Shown here: positions 8,638 through 17,045 of the stretch, piece after piece
How positions within the stretch are numbered: position 1 is the stretch's first letter
How the letters are laid out: each line of letters begins with the position of its first letter
Origin: Mitsuaria sp. WAJ17
Lineage (GTDB): Bacteria > Pseudomonadota > Gammaproteobacteria > Burkholderiales > Burkholderiaceae_C
DNA: 64,000 nt
Direction of reading: 5' to 3'
NCBI RefSeq assembly: GCF_014174515.1
Contig: NZ_JACJUG010000008.1
Location: forward strand, 1-64,000
Translations under genes and position numbers: made by a program
The notes under the pieces: model-generated
What the model saw: the letters and a program-made list of their open reading frames with translations, nothing else
The model's database searches: none
Told to the model about the DNA's origin: nothing

Positions 8638-9998
8638 GCCTCCACCCTCACGGCGGGCATGCGACTCGCAGGAGCGTCCTTGGCCCAGGCCTCCATGCGC
8701 TCCAGCAGGGCCCCGATCTCGGCGGCGTCAACCTGGGCGTCCAGTCTGGCGCGCAGCGTCTCGCCCAGGTCCACGGCCGTTGCAATCTCGTCCAGGCTCA
8801 AGGTATCGGTTCGCGAATTGGCTTGGTAGCCGGTCATGCGGCTGGGCTTGAATTCGAACCAGCCACGATCCAGGGCATCCTGGTAAAAGGGGGTGCCAGG
8901 GTAGGGCGTGATGGTCGAGAGGTTGAACTCGCTGGTGCCCAGTCCGCAGTCGATGATGAAGCGGTAGGTGTTGATGATGTTCTGGCGCGTGTCGCCGGGC
9001 AGGCCGACGATGAAGAGGAACTGCATCTTGATGCCCAGCGCATTGGCGAAGGCGCGGATGTCCACCAGGCGCTGGAGGTCTAGCTTCTTGCGGGTGTTCG
9101 CTGCCTGGCTTTGCGGGTCGCCGCTTTCCACGCCGATCTCGATGCCCCGGCAGCCGGCCTCTGCCATCTTGGTCAAAAGTTCCTGGTCCAGCCGGTCCAG
9201 CCGAGTCTCGCACCACCAGGCGAGGCGGATGCCCTCTGCGACCATGCGATCACAGAGCTCGGCGGTTCTTGCCATGTCCAGGGAGAAGGTCGGGTCACGG
9301 AAGACCACGCCCCCAATGCCGAGTGCGGCAATGGACTTCAACTCGTCCAGCAGTGTCTCCAGCGGCACCGGTCGGAACTTGGTGCCTTCGGCGGCGGGGT
9401 AGGGGCAGTAGTAGCCACAGGGGTAGGGACAGCCGTAGCTGGCATTGGCTGCCGTGACCAGACCCAGTCCGGGGTCCATGTCGGTCATGGGGCTGAAGCT
9501 GTAGCAGGTGTTGTCGATCAGCGAGCGATCAGGAGCAATGTAGGCGGCGGGTGCCGGCATCTCCGTGCCGCTGCAGAGGCTCGCGGCCTGCTCGATCTGA
9601 CGAGGCCCGAAGACCGTGTCGGCACCCGACCGGGCCTGGATTTCATCCAGGACGGCCTGGTCGGCGATGGAGGTGAGCACGAGCAGCCGGGTGGCGCCCA
9701 GCCGGCTCTTGAAGGCAGCGGCGCTGGCGCAGTCCTCGTCCAGAGTGGGCATCGACAGTGTGCTCACCACCACATCGCTGCGATCGGGCAGGGCCTGGTC
9801 AGGCTTGACCTGGAGGTCCAGCAGGGCAATCTCAAAGCCCTGGGCGCGCAGCACGGTCGCCATGCGCAGCAGTTCCAGCGGGGGGAAAACGATCTGGTCG
9901 GTGTCCGTCTCCTCGACCAGATCACCGTAACCACCCGAGTAGGAGCGCATCAGCCGTGCGCCGGAAGCGACGCCGGGATTGATCAGGGTGACATGCAT
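8634..9998 (-). CDS. Radical SAM enzyme with B12-binding-like N-terminus and CX3CX3C motif, candidate AprD4-type 3'-dehydratase
   Basis: This 454-residue protein has an N-terminal Rossmann region like cobalamin-binding domains (MHVTLINPGV onwards) followed by a radical SAM core. The cluster-binding cysteines are C190, C194 and C198, spaced CX3CX3C rather than the canonical CX3CX2C. To my knowledge this rare spacing is a feature of AprD4, which dehydrates the 3'-4' diol of paromamine-type rings. GVESGDPQ and LFIVGLPGDTRQNI are typical core motifs. The start ATG 9998 leaves a 170-base gap upstream with a strong hairpin, so the gene and its SDR partner may be expressed separately from the upstream operon. 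The lack of a clear DXHXXG motif argues against genuine cobalamin use. Confidence 0.8.
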   Translation of the reverse strand: MHVTLINPGVASGARLMRSYSGGYGDLVEETDTDQIVFPPLELLRMATVLRAQGFEIALLDLQVKPDQALPDRSDVVVSTLSMPTLDEDCASAAAFKSRLGATRLLVLTSIADQAVLDEIQARSGADTVFGPRQIEQAASLCSGTEMPAPAAYIAPDRSLIDNTCYSFSPMTDMDPGLGLVTAANASYGCPYPCGYYCPYPAAEGTKFRPVPLETLLDELKSIAALGIGGVVFRDPTFSLDMARTAELCDRMVAEGIRLAWWCETRLDRLDQELLTKMAEAGCRGIEIGVESGDPQSQAANTRKKLDLQRLVDIRAFANALGIKMQFLFIVGLPGDTRQNIINTYRFIIDCGLGTSEFNLSTITPYPGTPFYQDALDRGWFEFKPSRMTGYQANSRTDTLSLDEIATAVDLGETLRARLDAQVDAAEIGALLERMEAWAKDAPASRMPAVRVEA

Positions 9999-10031
9999 GC
10001 GGGGGCCTTTCTGTGGGCTTGGGTCAGTGGT

Positions 10032-10066
10032 GGCGCTGCCTGCGTCCAATGGACGCAGGCAGCGCC
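10032..10066. other. Perfect 16-bp inverted repeat between the outer-membrane gene and the AprD4-like gene
   Basis: GGCGCTGCCTGCGTCC is followed by AAT and then its exact reverse complement. The stem is unusually long and GC-rich but has no T-tract on either side, so it is not a standard intrinsic terminator. It lies in the 170-base gap upstream of the AprD4-like gene and could stabilise mRNA ends, attenuate transcription or bind a dimeric protein. Confidence 0.6.
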
Positions 10067-10142
10067 GTGGCGTCGAACGGGCCGATCATGGGCCGCTCGG
10101 AACGAAACAGGGCTCCTCCAGCGCTTGGCAAGACGGACGCGA

Positions 10143-10164
10143 GGGGGCGACGCGCCCCCCCCCC
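10143..10164. other. GC hairpin followed by a ten-C tract after the outer-membrane gene
   Basis: GGGGGCG-ACG-CGCCCCC forms a short hairpin directly after the stop of the outer-membrane protein gene and runs into a C10 tract at 10155-10164. It may help end transcription. Homopolymer tracts of this length can slip, but this one is outside any coding region. Confidence 0.4.
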
Positions 10165-10168
10165 GTGC

Positions 10169-12493
10169 TCAGCGCCACAGGTCCTGGGCATACTTCAGAA
10201 ACCATTCGGTCTGCCGGGTGCCTGCACTGGGACTGCGGGTGTTCGTGAAGCCGAGAGCCAGCAGGCTGCCCTGGGCGGTCCGCCGCTGGTAGACCAGCGA
10301 GTGCACGGTGCTGCTGCGCAGCGAGGCTGCGGGGCCGTCCGCTTCTTCGGCCCGGACGGCGCGGTAGCGCTGCGCGATCCATTTCAGGCTGTCCTCGGCC
10401 GAGAGTTGCAGCACGGTCAGGGAACGCAGGGCCTGCTCGTCCAGCGAACGGCCGCCGGCCGGGTGCTGCAGCTGGGTCCATTTCAGCAAGGGGCTCCATT
10501 CCAGGGACCAGGCGCCCGCCCGGATGTAGCGGAACTGGGCCTCGATACGGCCATTGATGCCCGGCACGACGCGCTCGGCGTCGACATCCAGCATGCGGCC
10601 CAAGTCGAACTCCATCTTGAGGCTGCTGAAGCGGGCGCCTGGCGTAATGCCGAAGCCCAGGTTGAAGTTGTGCTCGGCATGAGATCGGCCACCGCCCTGT
10701 GTGCGCAGGTGGCGGGTGTTGTAGTGCACCCAGGCGTCCAGGTTGCGCGGGCCGCTGAACCACACGCCAGGCGCCACGGTGCGATCGACCACCTCGCCGC
10801 CAGGAATTCCGTGGTGCTCGTCGCGCAGGGCGTGCGTTTCCTGGAGCAGCAGCTGCCACTCGAACTCGTCGGCCTCGAACAGGCCCAGGGGCTTGGGGCC
10901 ATCACGTTGATTCAGCTCGTACGACAGGCGCCGTATGCCGCTCTGGTTGATGAAGCCGTTGTCATTGGCAAAGCGTGGGCTGATCTCTTCCAGGTGCAGG
11001 CGCGAGGCCCAGGCTTCGCTGCGATGGCGGAGGTCCAGCCAGACGTAGTGCCCGTGTTGCGCTTTCTCCTGGACCAGGCGGCCCCCATCGTCCAACGCAG
11101 CGGTGGTGGAAGAAAGCAGGCCCAGTACGCGCCACTGCCAGCCGTTCTCGGCCTCACGCTCGATGCTGGCGCCGCCCACGACGTTGTGACGTCCCTGCCC
11201 ATAGTCGCGGGCAGACGCGAGTCCGGCCAGGCCCAGGCTGTTCAGCTGTGTCCGGCCGCGGATGAAGTAGGCCTCTGAGGCCGTCAGTACTTGTGCCTCA
11301 TCGGTGCCGTAGGCGTTGGCCCGCAGCACCAGGCCGCCTCCCTTGTCACGCAAGCCGAAGGCGGTGGCCTCGCTGCTGGGGCCGCGCCAGGTCGCGCGCA
11401 GCCCCCAGCGCGGGTTGGCGATGGCGCGCGAGTAGAAGCCCGCGAGACCGCGGGCTGCGCCGTCGTCATTGCCCAGCCCTTGGCCCGTGACGTCCATGCT
11501 CTCGAGGAAGAAAGGGCGCTTCTCCGCCTGGTACAGCGCATAGCGCACATTGCTGGACAGCTGGGGTTGATCCAGTTCCACCTGGGAGAAGTCGGGATTG
11601 AGGGTGGCATCGACCACCCAGTCGGCGCGGGGCCGCCATTTCACGGAAAGGCCCAGGTCGGCGGCCCGCTCCGAGCGGCTGGTGCCATCCTGCTGGGTCC
11701 GCGTGCTGCGCAGCGTCAGCTCGGGCCGGACGCGCAGAAAGCTCTGGTCGCCGATGCGTTCCATGCGTTCGGACAGCCCTTCGATGGGGGCCAGCTCGGT
11801 CAGCAGATTCAAGTCGTCCAGCGTGGCGGGGACGCTGGTCCACAGAGCGCTTTCGCTGCGTGGCACGCTGCGCACCACCATGACGCGCCAAGGCAGGGCG
11901 GAGCTCCTCGGATAGCGCAGTTCAGCCAGGGGCACGCGCAGCTCGACGCTGTAGCCGTCCTCGGTGATCCGCGACGCTGCCTGGACGTCGAAGTCGGGTG
12001 CGTAGTTCTCGGTATTGTCCTGGGCGTTGTAGATGCCGTCGGCAATGACGCCACTGGCACTGACGCGGACGTACTGCGCGGATTGCCGGCGGCCGACGGC
12101 GTCGATGTAGACGGCGACATGATCCTGACTGCGACCTACCAGATCGCGGCGGACCAGCGGGGCGCGGATGTCCTTTGGCATCGGGTCGAAGGCGCGGATG
12201 CCAAAGATCAGCGCGTCTTCGTCCACCAGGATCTGTACTGTGGTGCGCCAGCGCGCTGGCACGCGATCACGCGGCTGCAACTGCTGGAAACTGTCATGGA
12301 TGGGCGCATCCCGCCACACCGGATCCGAGAGATCCCCGTCGATGCGAGGGGCTTGGGTCTTGCTGATACTGAGCGCGCGATGTGCAAGACCGGGGGATGG
12401 AGCCGTTTGAGGCTCGGTGCTCCGGGCTGCTGAGGCTGGGTCGCACAGGCTCAGCAGGGCAGGGAGGACGAGGGTGGCGAAGAGGCGACTCAT
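10169..12493 (-). CDS. Secreted outer-membrane protein with CBM9-like domain and DUF5916-type beta-barrel
   Basis: This 774-residue protein starts with a signal peptide (MSRLFATLVLPALLSLCDPA) cleaved after SAA or nearby. Residues about 45-230 look like a CBM9-type domain (PRIDGDLSDPVWRDAP is the characteristic start), and the rest resembles the DUF5916 barrel region, with QVELDQPQLSSNVRY and EKRPFFLE motifs and an aromatic C-terminal end (WFLKYAQDLWR). Such proteins are found in the Gram-negative outer membrane; their function is not established. It lies 51 bases downstream of the ABC-2 permease genes in the aminoglycoside operon, so it could provide the outer-membrane passage for export of the product. 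That is inferred from position only. Confidence 0.75.
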   Translation of the reverse strand: MSRLFATLVLPALLSLCDPASAARSTEPQTAPSPGLAHRALSISKTQAPRIDGDLSDPVWRDAPIHDSFQQLQPRDRVPARWRTTVQILVDEDALIFGIRAFDPMPKDIRAPLVRRDLVGRSQDHVAVYIDAVGRRQSAQYVRVSASGVIADGIYNAQDNTENYAPDFDVQAASRITEDGYSVELRVPLAELRYPRSSALPWRVMVVRSVPRSESALWTSVPATLDDLNLLTELAPIEGLSERMERIGDQSFLRVRPELTLRSTRTQQDGTSRSERAADLGLSVKWRPRADWVVDATLNPDFSQVELDQPQLSSNVRYALYQAEKRPFFLESMDVTGQGLGNDDGAARGLAGFYSRAIANPRWGLRATWRGPSSEATAFGLRDKGGGLVLRANAYGTDEAQVLTASEAYFIRGRTQLNSLGLAGLASARDYGQGRHNVVGGASIEREAENGWQWRVLGLLSSTTAALDDGGRLVQEKAQHGHYVWLDLRHRSEAWASRLHLEEISPRFANDNGFINQSGIRRLSYELNQRDGPKPLGLFEADEFEWQLLLQETHALRDEHHGIPGGEVVDRTVAPGVWFSGPRNLDAWVHYNTRHLRTQGGGRSHAEHNFNLGFGITPGARFSSLKMEFDLGRMLDVDAERVVPGINGRIEAQFRYIRAGAWSLEWSPLLKWTQLQHPAGGRSLDEQALRSLTVLQLSAEDSLKWIAQRYRAVRAEEADGPAASLRSSTVHSLVYQRRTAQGSLLALGFTNTRSPSAGTRQTEWFLKYAQDLWR

Positions 12494-12544
12494 GCAAGTG
12501 ATATGGGCATGGGAACGGCGAGGCGGCAGCCGGCGGCTGGGTCC

Positions 12545-13333
12545 TCAGCTGGAGGCGGATCGGTAGCGGGCCAGTGAGCGCTGCCAGGCCCAGCGCGCCA
12601 GGCTCAGGAAGCCCGAGGCGACGGCCAGGCTGGTCAGCGCCTGCTGCGCCGTCAACTGTCCCAGCAGGGCCATGGCCGGGTAGGTGCTGATCACGGCGAC
12701 AGGCAGGACGAAGGTGAACACCAGTCGCCAGAGCCCCTCGAAGACCTGCGCAGGCCAGCGTGCGAAATCCAGCAAAGAGGCCAGCACGTTCATGATGTTC
12801 TGGATCCTGACCACGACGAAGGAGCCCGCCACGCAAAGAATGAACAGGGCATAGACGGTAAGCAGGGCAGCCACGGACATCAGCACGGCCGCCAGCATGG
12901 CGCCTGCCGTGGGTATCTGGTCCAGCACCAGCAAGCCGCGGCCGGCGATGCCCAGGCCCGCCAGCGTGTGCAGGATCTGCCAGGGGCGGATGTGGCTGAC
13001 GGAGCTCAGCACCATGGGATCAACGGGCTTGAGCAGCACATAGTCGAAGTTGCCGGTGCGGATGCCGGCGATGGTCTGGGCGAGGCTGGGGGTGATGATG
13101 CCGTCCAGGATGCTTCGCATCACCATGTACCAGCCGAGCAGGACCAGCATGCTGCCGTGGGACCAGCCCGCGATCTCCTGCCGCTGTCCGAAGAGCACTT
13201 CAACAGGAATCAGTTGGAGGCTGAGCACCAGCAAGGTGGCGGCTCCCTCCAGGAGGAAGTCCGTGCGGTACTGAACGGCACGCCTGAGCCCGAGCGAGGT
13301 GACGGCCTTGAGGAGGTGGAGAGGGTGTGTCAT
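12545..13333 (-). CDS. ABC-2 family exporter permease subunit
   Basis: This 262-residue protein has about six hydrophobic segments and matches the ABC-2 permease family in which two related permeases pair with one ATPase. It begins with MTHPLHLLKAVTSLGLRRAV and overlaps the preceding permease gene by one base (TGATG). With 13333-14103 and 14100-15086 it forms a complete inner-membrane ABC exporter. In an aminoglycoside cluster the likely cargo is the finished antibiotic or a protected precursor, so it would also serve self-protection. The segment NFDYVLLKPVDPMVL is typical of this permease family. Cargo is not provable from sequence. Confidence 0.85.
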   Translation of the reverse strand: MTHPLHLLKAVTSLGLRRAVQYRTDFLLEGAATLLVLSLQLIPVEVLFGQRQEIAGWSHGSMLVLLGWYMVMRSILDGIITPSLAQTIAGIRTGNFDYVLLKPVDPMVLSSVSHIRPWQILHTLAGLGIAGRGLLVLDQIPTAGAMLAAVLMSVAALLTVYALFILCVAGSFVVVRIQNIMNVLASLLDFARWPAQVFEGLWRLVFTFVLPVAVISTYPAMALLGQLTAQQALTSLAVASGFLSLARWAWQRSLARYRSASS

Positions 13334-14103
13334 CAGCCAAACGCGGTGTAGCGGCGCACGCCCAGGGCCCAGACCTTCATGGCCATCAAGTTCAGCACGA
13401 CCAGCATGGCCGCCTGCACCAGCAGCAGGCGCAGGGCCGTCGTGCCGTCATGCTGGCCTAGCAGCAGCTCCACGGGCAGTGAAATGACGAAGCGATAGGG
13501 CAGCCAGTCGGCGACGCCTCGCACGCCGGCGGGTAGGAAGGCCAACGGGATCATGTAGCCGGACAGCAGGCTGCCGACGTGCTCGTAGAGCTTGAACAGG
13601 GTGATGGACCGGTCCATCCAGAAGCCCAGGCTGCCGACCATGATCTGCACGGCCTGGTTGATGCCCAGGGCCATTGGCAAGGACAGCAGGAACAGCAGCA
13701 GGCGACCGCCGACCGGCTCGGCAGCCCCTCCGGCATGCAGGGCCAGCCCGATCACCGGCAGGGCCACCAGAACTCGCGCCGGGAGTTCCGCCAGGGTGAT
13801 GGAGAGATAGGTGCTCAGGGGGTGTGCCGGCTTGATGAGCCAGAAGGACAGGCCGCCGGTGCGCAGGTCCTCATTGAGGTTCCAGACCAGATTGCATTCG
13901 GTGAGCAGGGCGACGGCCAGCACGGCCAGGAAGTAGGCTGTGATGTCCTGGCTGGTGTAGCCAGCGAAGGCGCCGTCCCTCGTCACGGCCCGCCAGAACA
14001 CCAGCATGATCAAGGGCATGGTCAGCGTCATCAGCCAGAGCAGGAACTCGGCCCGCCAGGCAATGACCTCGGCGAAGCGTATGCGGGCCAGGGTGAGCAT
14101 CAT
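13333..14103 (-). CDS. ABC-2 family exporter permease subunit
   Basis: This 256-residue membrane protein has about six transmembrane segments and the family segment GGLSFWLIKPAHPLSTYLS. It overlaps the ATPase gene by four bases (ATGA) and the second permease by one base, so the three products are made together. It is related to the neighbouring permease and the pair would form the membrane channel of the ABC exporter. Export of the aminoglycoside is the obvious contextual role, because the genes sit between the phosphatase gene and the outer-membrane gene in the same operon. Confidence 0.85.
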   Translation of the reverse strand: MMLTLARIRFAEVIAWRAEFLLWLMTLTMPLIMLVFWRAVTRDGAFAGYTSQDITAYFLAVLAVALLTECNLVWNLNEDLRTGGLSFWLIKPAHPLSTYLSITLAELPARVLVALPVIGLALHAGGAAEPVGGRLLLFLLSLPMALGINQAVQIMVGSLGFWMDRSITLFKLYEHVGSLLSGYMIPLAFLPAGVRGVADWLPYRFVISLPVELLLGQHDGTTALRLLLVQAAMLVVLNLMAMKVWALGVRRYTAFG

Positions 14104-15086
14104 GCGGCCGCCCGATCCTGGCCCTGGCCATAGGCTTCTCGCAGCACATCGTCCAGCGATGGATCCTCGACCTTGAGGTCCGCGGCCTCATGCATGGACA
14201 ACATGCGGCGCACCGTGTCCGGCACCCGTTCACTGGGGATACGGCCGCTCACCGTGCCGTCCTCGGACCAGGTCAGGCCCAAGGACTGCAGCAAGCCGTT
14301 GGCCGGAGGCGGGCCAAACCAGCGCAGGCTGACGACCTTCTCAGGCTTGATCGAGGTGACGAAGTCGCGGAGGTCCCCGTCATAGACGGCCGCGCCCTGG
14401 TTGATCAGCAGCACCCGCGGGCAGATGGCGGCAACGTCCTGCATGTAGTGCGAAGTCAGCAGCACGGTGGCTTCGTGCTTGCGGTTGTAGGCCAGGACGA
14501 AGTCCCTGACGGCGGCTTGCATCGCCGCGTCCAGGCCGATGGTGGGTTCGTCCAGGAACAGCACCCGTGGGCGGTGCAGCAGTGCTGCGGCGAACTCGCA
14601 GCGCATGCGCTCGCCCAGCGACAGCTGCCGGGTGGGCTTGTGGAGCAGCGGCGCGAGGTGCAGCAGTTCCACCAACTCGTCGCGGGAAGCGCGGAAAGCC
14701 TGTCCCGGCATCCGGTAGAGGGCCTGGACCATCTCGAAACTGTCCGCCGGTGGCAGGTCCCAGATCAGCTGGCTCTTGCCACCCATCAGCATGGTGATGC
14801 GCTGGAGGTATTGCGGGTGGCGCTCATAGGGCGTGAAGCCATCCACGCGGGCGCTGCCGGCCGACGGATGCAGCAGGCCGCAGAGGATTTTCATGAGCGT
14901 GGTCTTGCCCGCGCCGTTGGGGCCCAGAAAGCCCACGCGCTCGCCGGCCTCGATGCGGAAGGAGATGTCGCGCAGGGCGTGCACCTCCTCGGTGGGCCGG
15001 TGAAAGAGCGAGCGAAGAACGGAGCGCAGGTCCTGCCCACGCTGATGTACCAGGTAGCGCTTTTGCAGCCCAAGCACTTCAATCAT
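14100..15086 (-). CDS. ABC transporter ATPase (ABC-2 type)
   Basis: This 328-residue ATPase shows Walker A GPNGAGKTT (residues 55-63), the signature LSLGERMR and Walker B VLFLDEPTIGLD. The extended N-terminus with the segment RSVLRSLFHRPTEEVHAL and the roughly 90-residue C-terminal extension are typical of ATPases working with ABC-2 permease pairs. ATG 15086 is chosen because MIEVLGLQKRY is the family start and GGAG lies seven bases upstream; the frame is open further upstream. It energises the two permeases encoded immediately downstream. Confidence 0.9.
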   Translation of the reverse strand: MIEVLGLQKRYLVHQRGQDLRSVLRSLFHRPTEEVHALRDISFRIEAGERVGFLGPNGAGKTTLMKILCGLLHPSAGSARVDGFTPYERHPQYLQRITMLMGGKSQLIWDLPPADSFEMVQALYRMPGQAFRASRDELVELLHLAPLLHKPTRQLSLGERMRCEFAAALLHRPRVLFLDEPTIGLDAAMQAAVRDFVLAYNRKHEATVLLTSHYMQDVAAICPRVLLINQGAAVYDGDLRDFVTSIKPEKVVSLRWFGPPPANGLLQSLGLTWSEDGTVSGRIPSERVPDTVRRMLSMHEAADLKVEDPSLDDVLREAYGQGQDRAAA

Positions 15087-15106
15087 TTGTGACTCCGAGC
15101 CGGGTC

Positions 15107-15745
15107 CTAGACCAGGCGATTCAAATGGGCCAGAGAGTTCACCAGCATCAGGCGAGGCGCGCTGCCATCGGTCTGGCACTCGATCATGTGAACACCGGTG
15201 TTGCTCAGGCGGAATCGGAAGCGCTGCAGGTCCTCGAGCGCCAGGCCCAGCAGGCTCAGGATCAGCAGCTCCAGTGTCTGAGCGTGCGAGACGATCATGT
15301 GGTGGCCACCGCCAGCGGCCAGCCGTTCCTTCAGAAAGCCCTGGGCGCGCAGGAACTGGGCACGCAGGGACTCCACGCCACTCAGGGGGGACTCGTCTGG
15401 CTGGCGGATGCGCTGTTCGAGGATGTCATCCCAATCTTGCTGCCACAGCGGTCGCGTGACGTCGCCCTGCAGAGTGACCTCGGCCAGCCGTTCGTCCAGG
15501 ACCAGGGGCATCCCGCCCTGCCGGGCGAGTGGTGCTGCGGTTTCCCGGGCTCTGCGCATGGGGCTGACATACAGCTTCGGCGCGTAGAGCTCGGTGGGCC
15601 AATGCGCAGCCAGGCTGTTGGCCTGCTGCTGACCCAGTGGCGTGAGCGCGCAGTCATCCAGCGCTGGAGTCCAGGGCGAATCAGGCGCAAGTACGTTGCA
15701 GGCGGCCTGGGCATGGCGGATGAGGGTGAAGCGATGCACTGACAT
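15107..15745 (-). CDS. Histidine-phosphatase-family protein, candidate 5''-phosphoribosyl phosphatase (BtrP role)
   Basis: This 212-residue protein has the phosphoglycerate-mutase-like motif TLIRHAQA with phospho-acceptor H11, a conserved Arg in SPMRRARETA, and a second catalytic His in IVSHAQTLE. In butirosin and neomycin biosynthesis, ribose is attached as 5-phosphoribose from PRPP and the 5''-phosphate is then removed by a phosphatase. A PRPP-type transferase is encoded in the same operon (20094-21947), which makes this the natural partner. The start ATG 15745 is favoured over an in-frame TTG at 15760. It lies 11 bases after the inositol aminotransferase stop. General housekeeping phosphatase activity cannot be excluded. 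Confidence 0.8.
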   Translation of the reverse strand: MSVHRFTLIRHAQAACNVLAPDSPWTPALDDCALTPLGQQQANSLAAHWPTELYAPKLYVSPMRRARETAAPLARQGGMPLVLDERLAEVTLQGDVTRPLWQQDWDDILEQRIRQPDESPLSGVESLRAQFLRAQGFLKERLAAGGGHHMIVSHAQTLELLILSLLGLALEDLQRFRFRLSNTGVHMIECQTDGSAPRLMLVNSLAHLNRLV

Positions 15746-15756
15746 GTCGGCTCTGT

Positions 15757-17031
15757 TCAATCACACAGGTGGTGGGCGTTCGCCGCCACCTTCTCGAAGG
15801 CCGCGGCCACCTGTTCAATGGCCTGCGCATCCGCCAGCAGCATGCGGTGCGGGAGCGCCAGCGTGGCGGCGGAGAAGGCCTCGGCGGCTGGCAGGGCGTA
15901 GCGCTCGGGGCGGACGGCGTCGGCGAACTCCCGGCCCAGATCGAAGCGGGGTCTGGATGCGGGCTGGTACAGGCGGTTCCTGTTCAGTGAGGCATACATG
16001 GTCTTGCAGGGCAGACCGAGTTCGGCTCCGAGGGCCGCGCCAAGGCGGGCGATGGGTGCACGCTCCAGAAGGTACTCGGGCAGCCTGACGACGTAGGTGT
16101 AGTGCGCCCGCGCCGTGGTGCCGGCCGAGGTTTCCTGCGGGAAGAAGCCCAGCGACCGCAGCAAGCCGTCCAGGCGATGCGCGTTGGTCCGCCGCACTGC
16201 CAGTTGCTGGTCCAGCAACTCCAGCTGAGCCATCAGGATGGCGGCGTGGAACTCGGAGAGGCAGTAGTTGCTGCCCATGAGTTCGGCGGTTTCCACCAAC
16301 TCCATTTCATCGATTGACGGAGCGGTCTCGGCCAGGATCCGGCCGTCGGCGCGGAGATGGGCCAGTCGACGTGCCAGGCTCGCGTTGTCGGTGATCACGG
16401 CGCCGCCTTCGCCGCTGGTCAGCAGCTTGCTGTGCTGCATGGAGAAGGTGCCGGCGGCACCGAAGGTCCCGACGTGGCGGCCGGCATAGCGCGCACCATG
16501 GGCCTGGGCGCAGTCCTCGATCAGCGGGATGCCCCGGGCGCTCGCGATCCGGCACAGCTGCTCCAGCTCTGCCACGGCCGACCCCAGATGCACGACGGTG
16601 ATGGCGCGGGTTCTTGGCGAGAGGGCCTGCTCGACCCGGGCCGGGTCCAGGCATCCGGTATGGGGGTCGACATCGACCAGAACGGGGATGGCATTGATGC
16701 CGAGAACGGCAGATGCAGAGGCCACCCAGCTGACGCCGGGGACGATGACCTCGTCATGGGCTCCCACGCCGCAGGCCTCCAGGGCCATGGTCAGGCTGGC
16801 CGTGCCCGTGGACGCGGGCACGCAGTGCCCAGCCCCGGTGTACTGAGCAAAGGCCTTGCCGAAGCGCTCCTCCCAGGAGGGCTCGCCGCGGTACTGGCCG
16901 CTGATGGACCAGCGATGGCTGTCCAGCACCGCGTCCAGATGGCGGCGCGTGGTGGCTGAGGATTGCGGCCACTGAGGCCAGGACTGCTGGCACAAGGGCG
17001 TTCCGCCCAGCAAGGCCAAAGGCTTGTTCAT
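15757..17031 (-). CDS. L-glutamine:2-deoxy-scyllo-inosose aminotransferase (BtrR/NeoB/StsC family)
   Basis: This 424-residue PLP enzyme of the DegT/DnrJ/EryC1/StrS family matches the inositol aminotransferase subgroup closely: LALLGGTPL at the start, then WPQWPQ, RWSISG at 41-46, CVPASTGTASLTMALEACGV, PGVSWVASASAVLGINA, EDCAQAHGA (172-180) and the PLP lysine K202 in FSMQHSKLLTSGEGGA. Family members such as BtrR install both amino groups of 2-deoxystreptamine using glutamine, at C1 of 2-deoxy-scyllo-inosose and later at C3. Only one copy is present, consistent with this dual role. ATG 17031 has an AAGGA ribosome site; ATG 17046 is an alternative overlapping the upstream stop. Confidence 0.93.
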   Translation of the reverse strand: MNKPLALLGGTPLCQQSWPQWPQSSATTRRHLDAVLDSHRWSISGQYRGEPSWEERFGKAFAQYTGAGHCVPASTGTASLTMALEACGVGAHDEVIVPGVSWVASASAVLGINAIPVLVDVDPHTGCLDPARVEQALSPRTRAITVVHLGSAVAELEQLCRIASARGIPLIEDCAQAHGARYAGRHVGTFGAAGTFSMQHSKLLTSGEGGAVITDNASLARRLAHLRADGRILAETAPSIDEMELVETAELMGSNYCLSEFHAAILMAQLELLDQQLAVRRTNAHRLDGLLRSLGFFPQETSAGTTARAHYTYVVRLPEYLLERAPIARLGAALGAELGLPCKTMYASLNRNRLYQPASRPRFDLGREFADAVRPERYALPAAEAFSAATLALPHRMLLADAQAIEQVAAAFEKVAANAHHLCD

Positions 17032-17045
17032 CGATGCTTCCTTCA

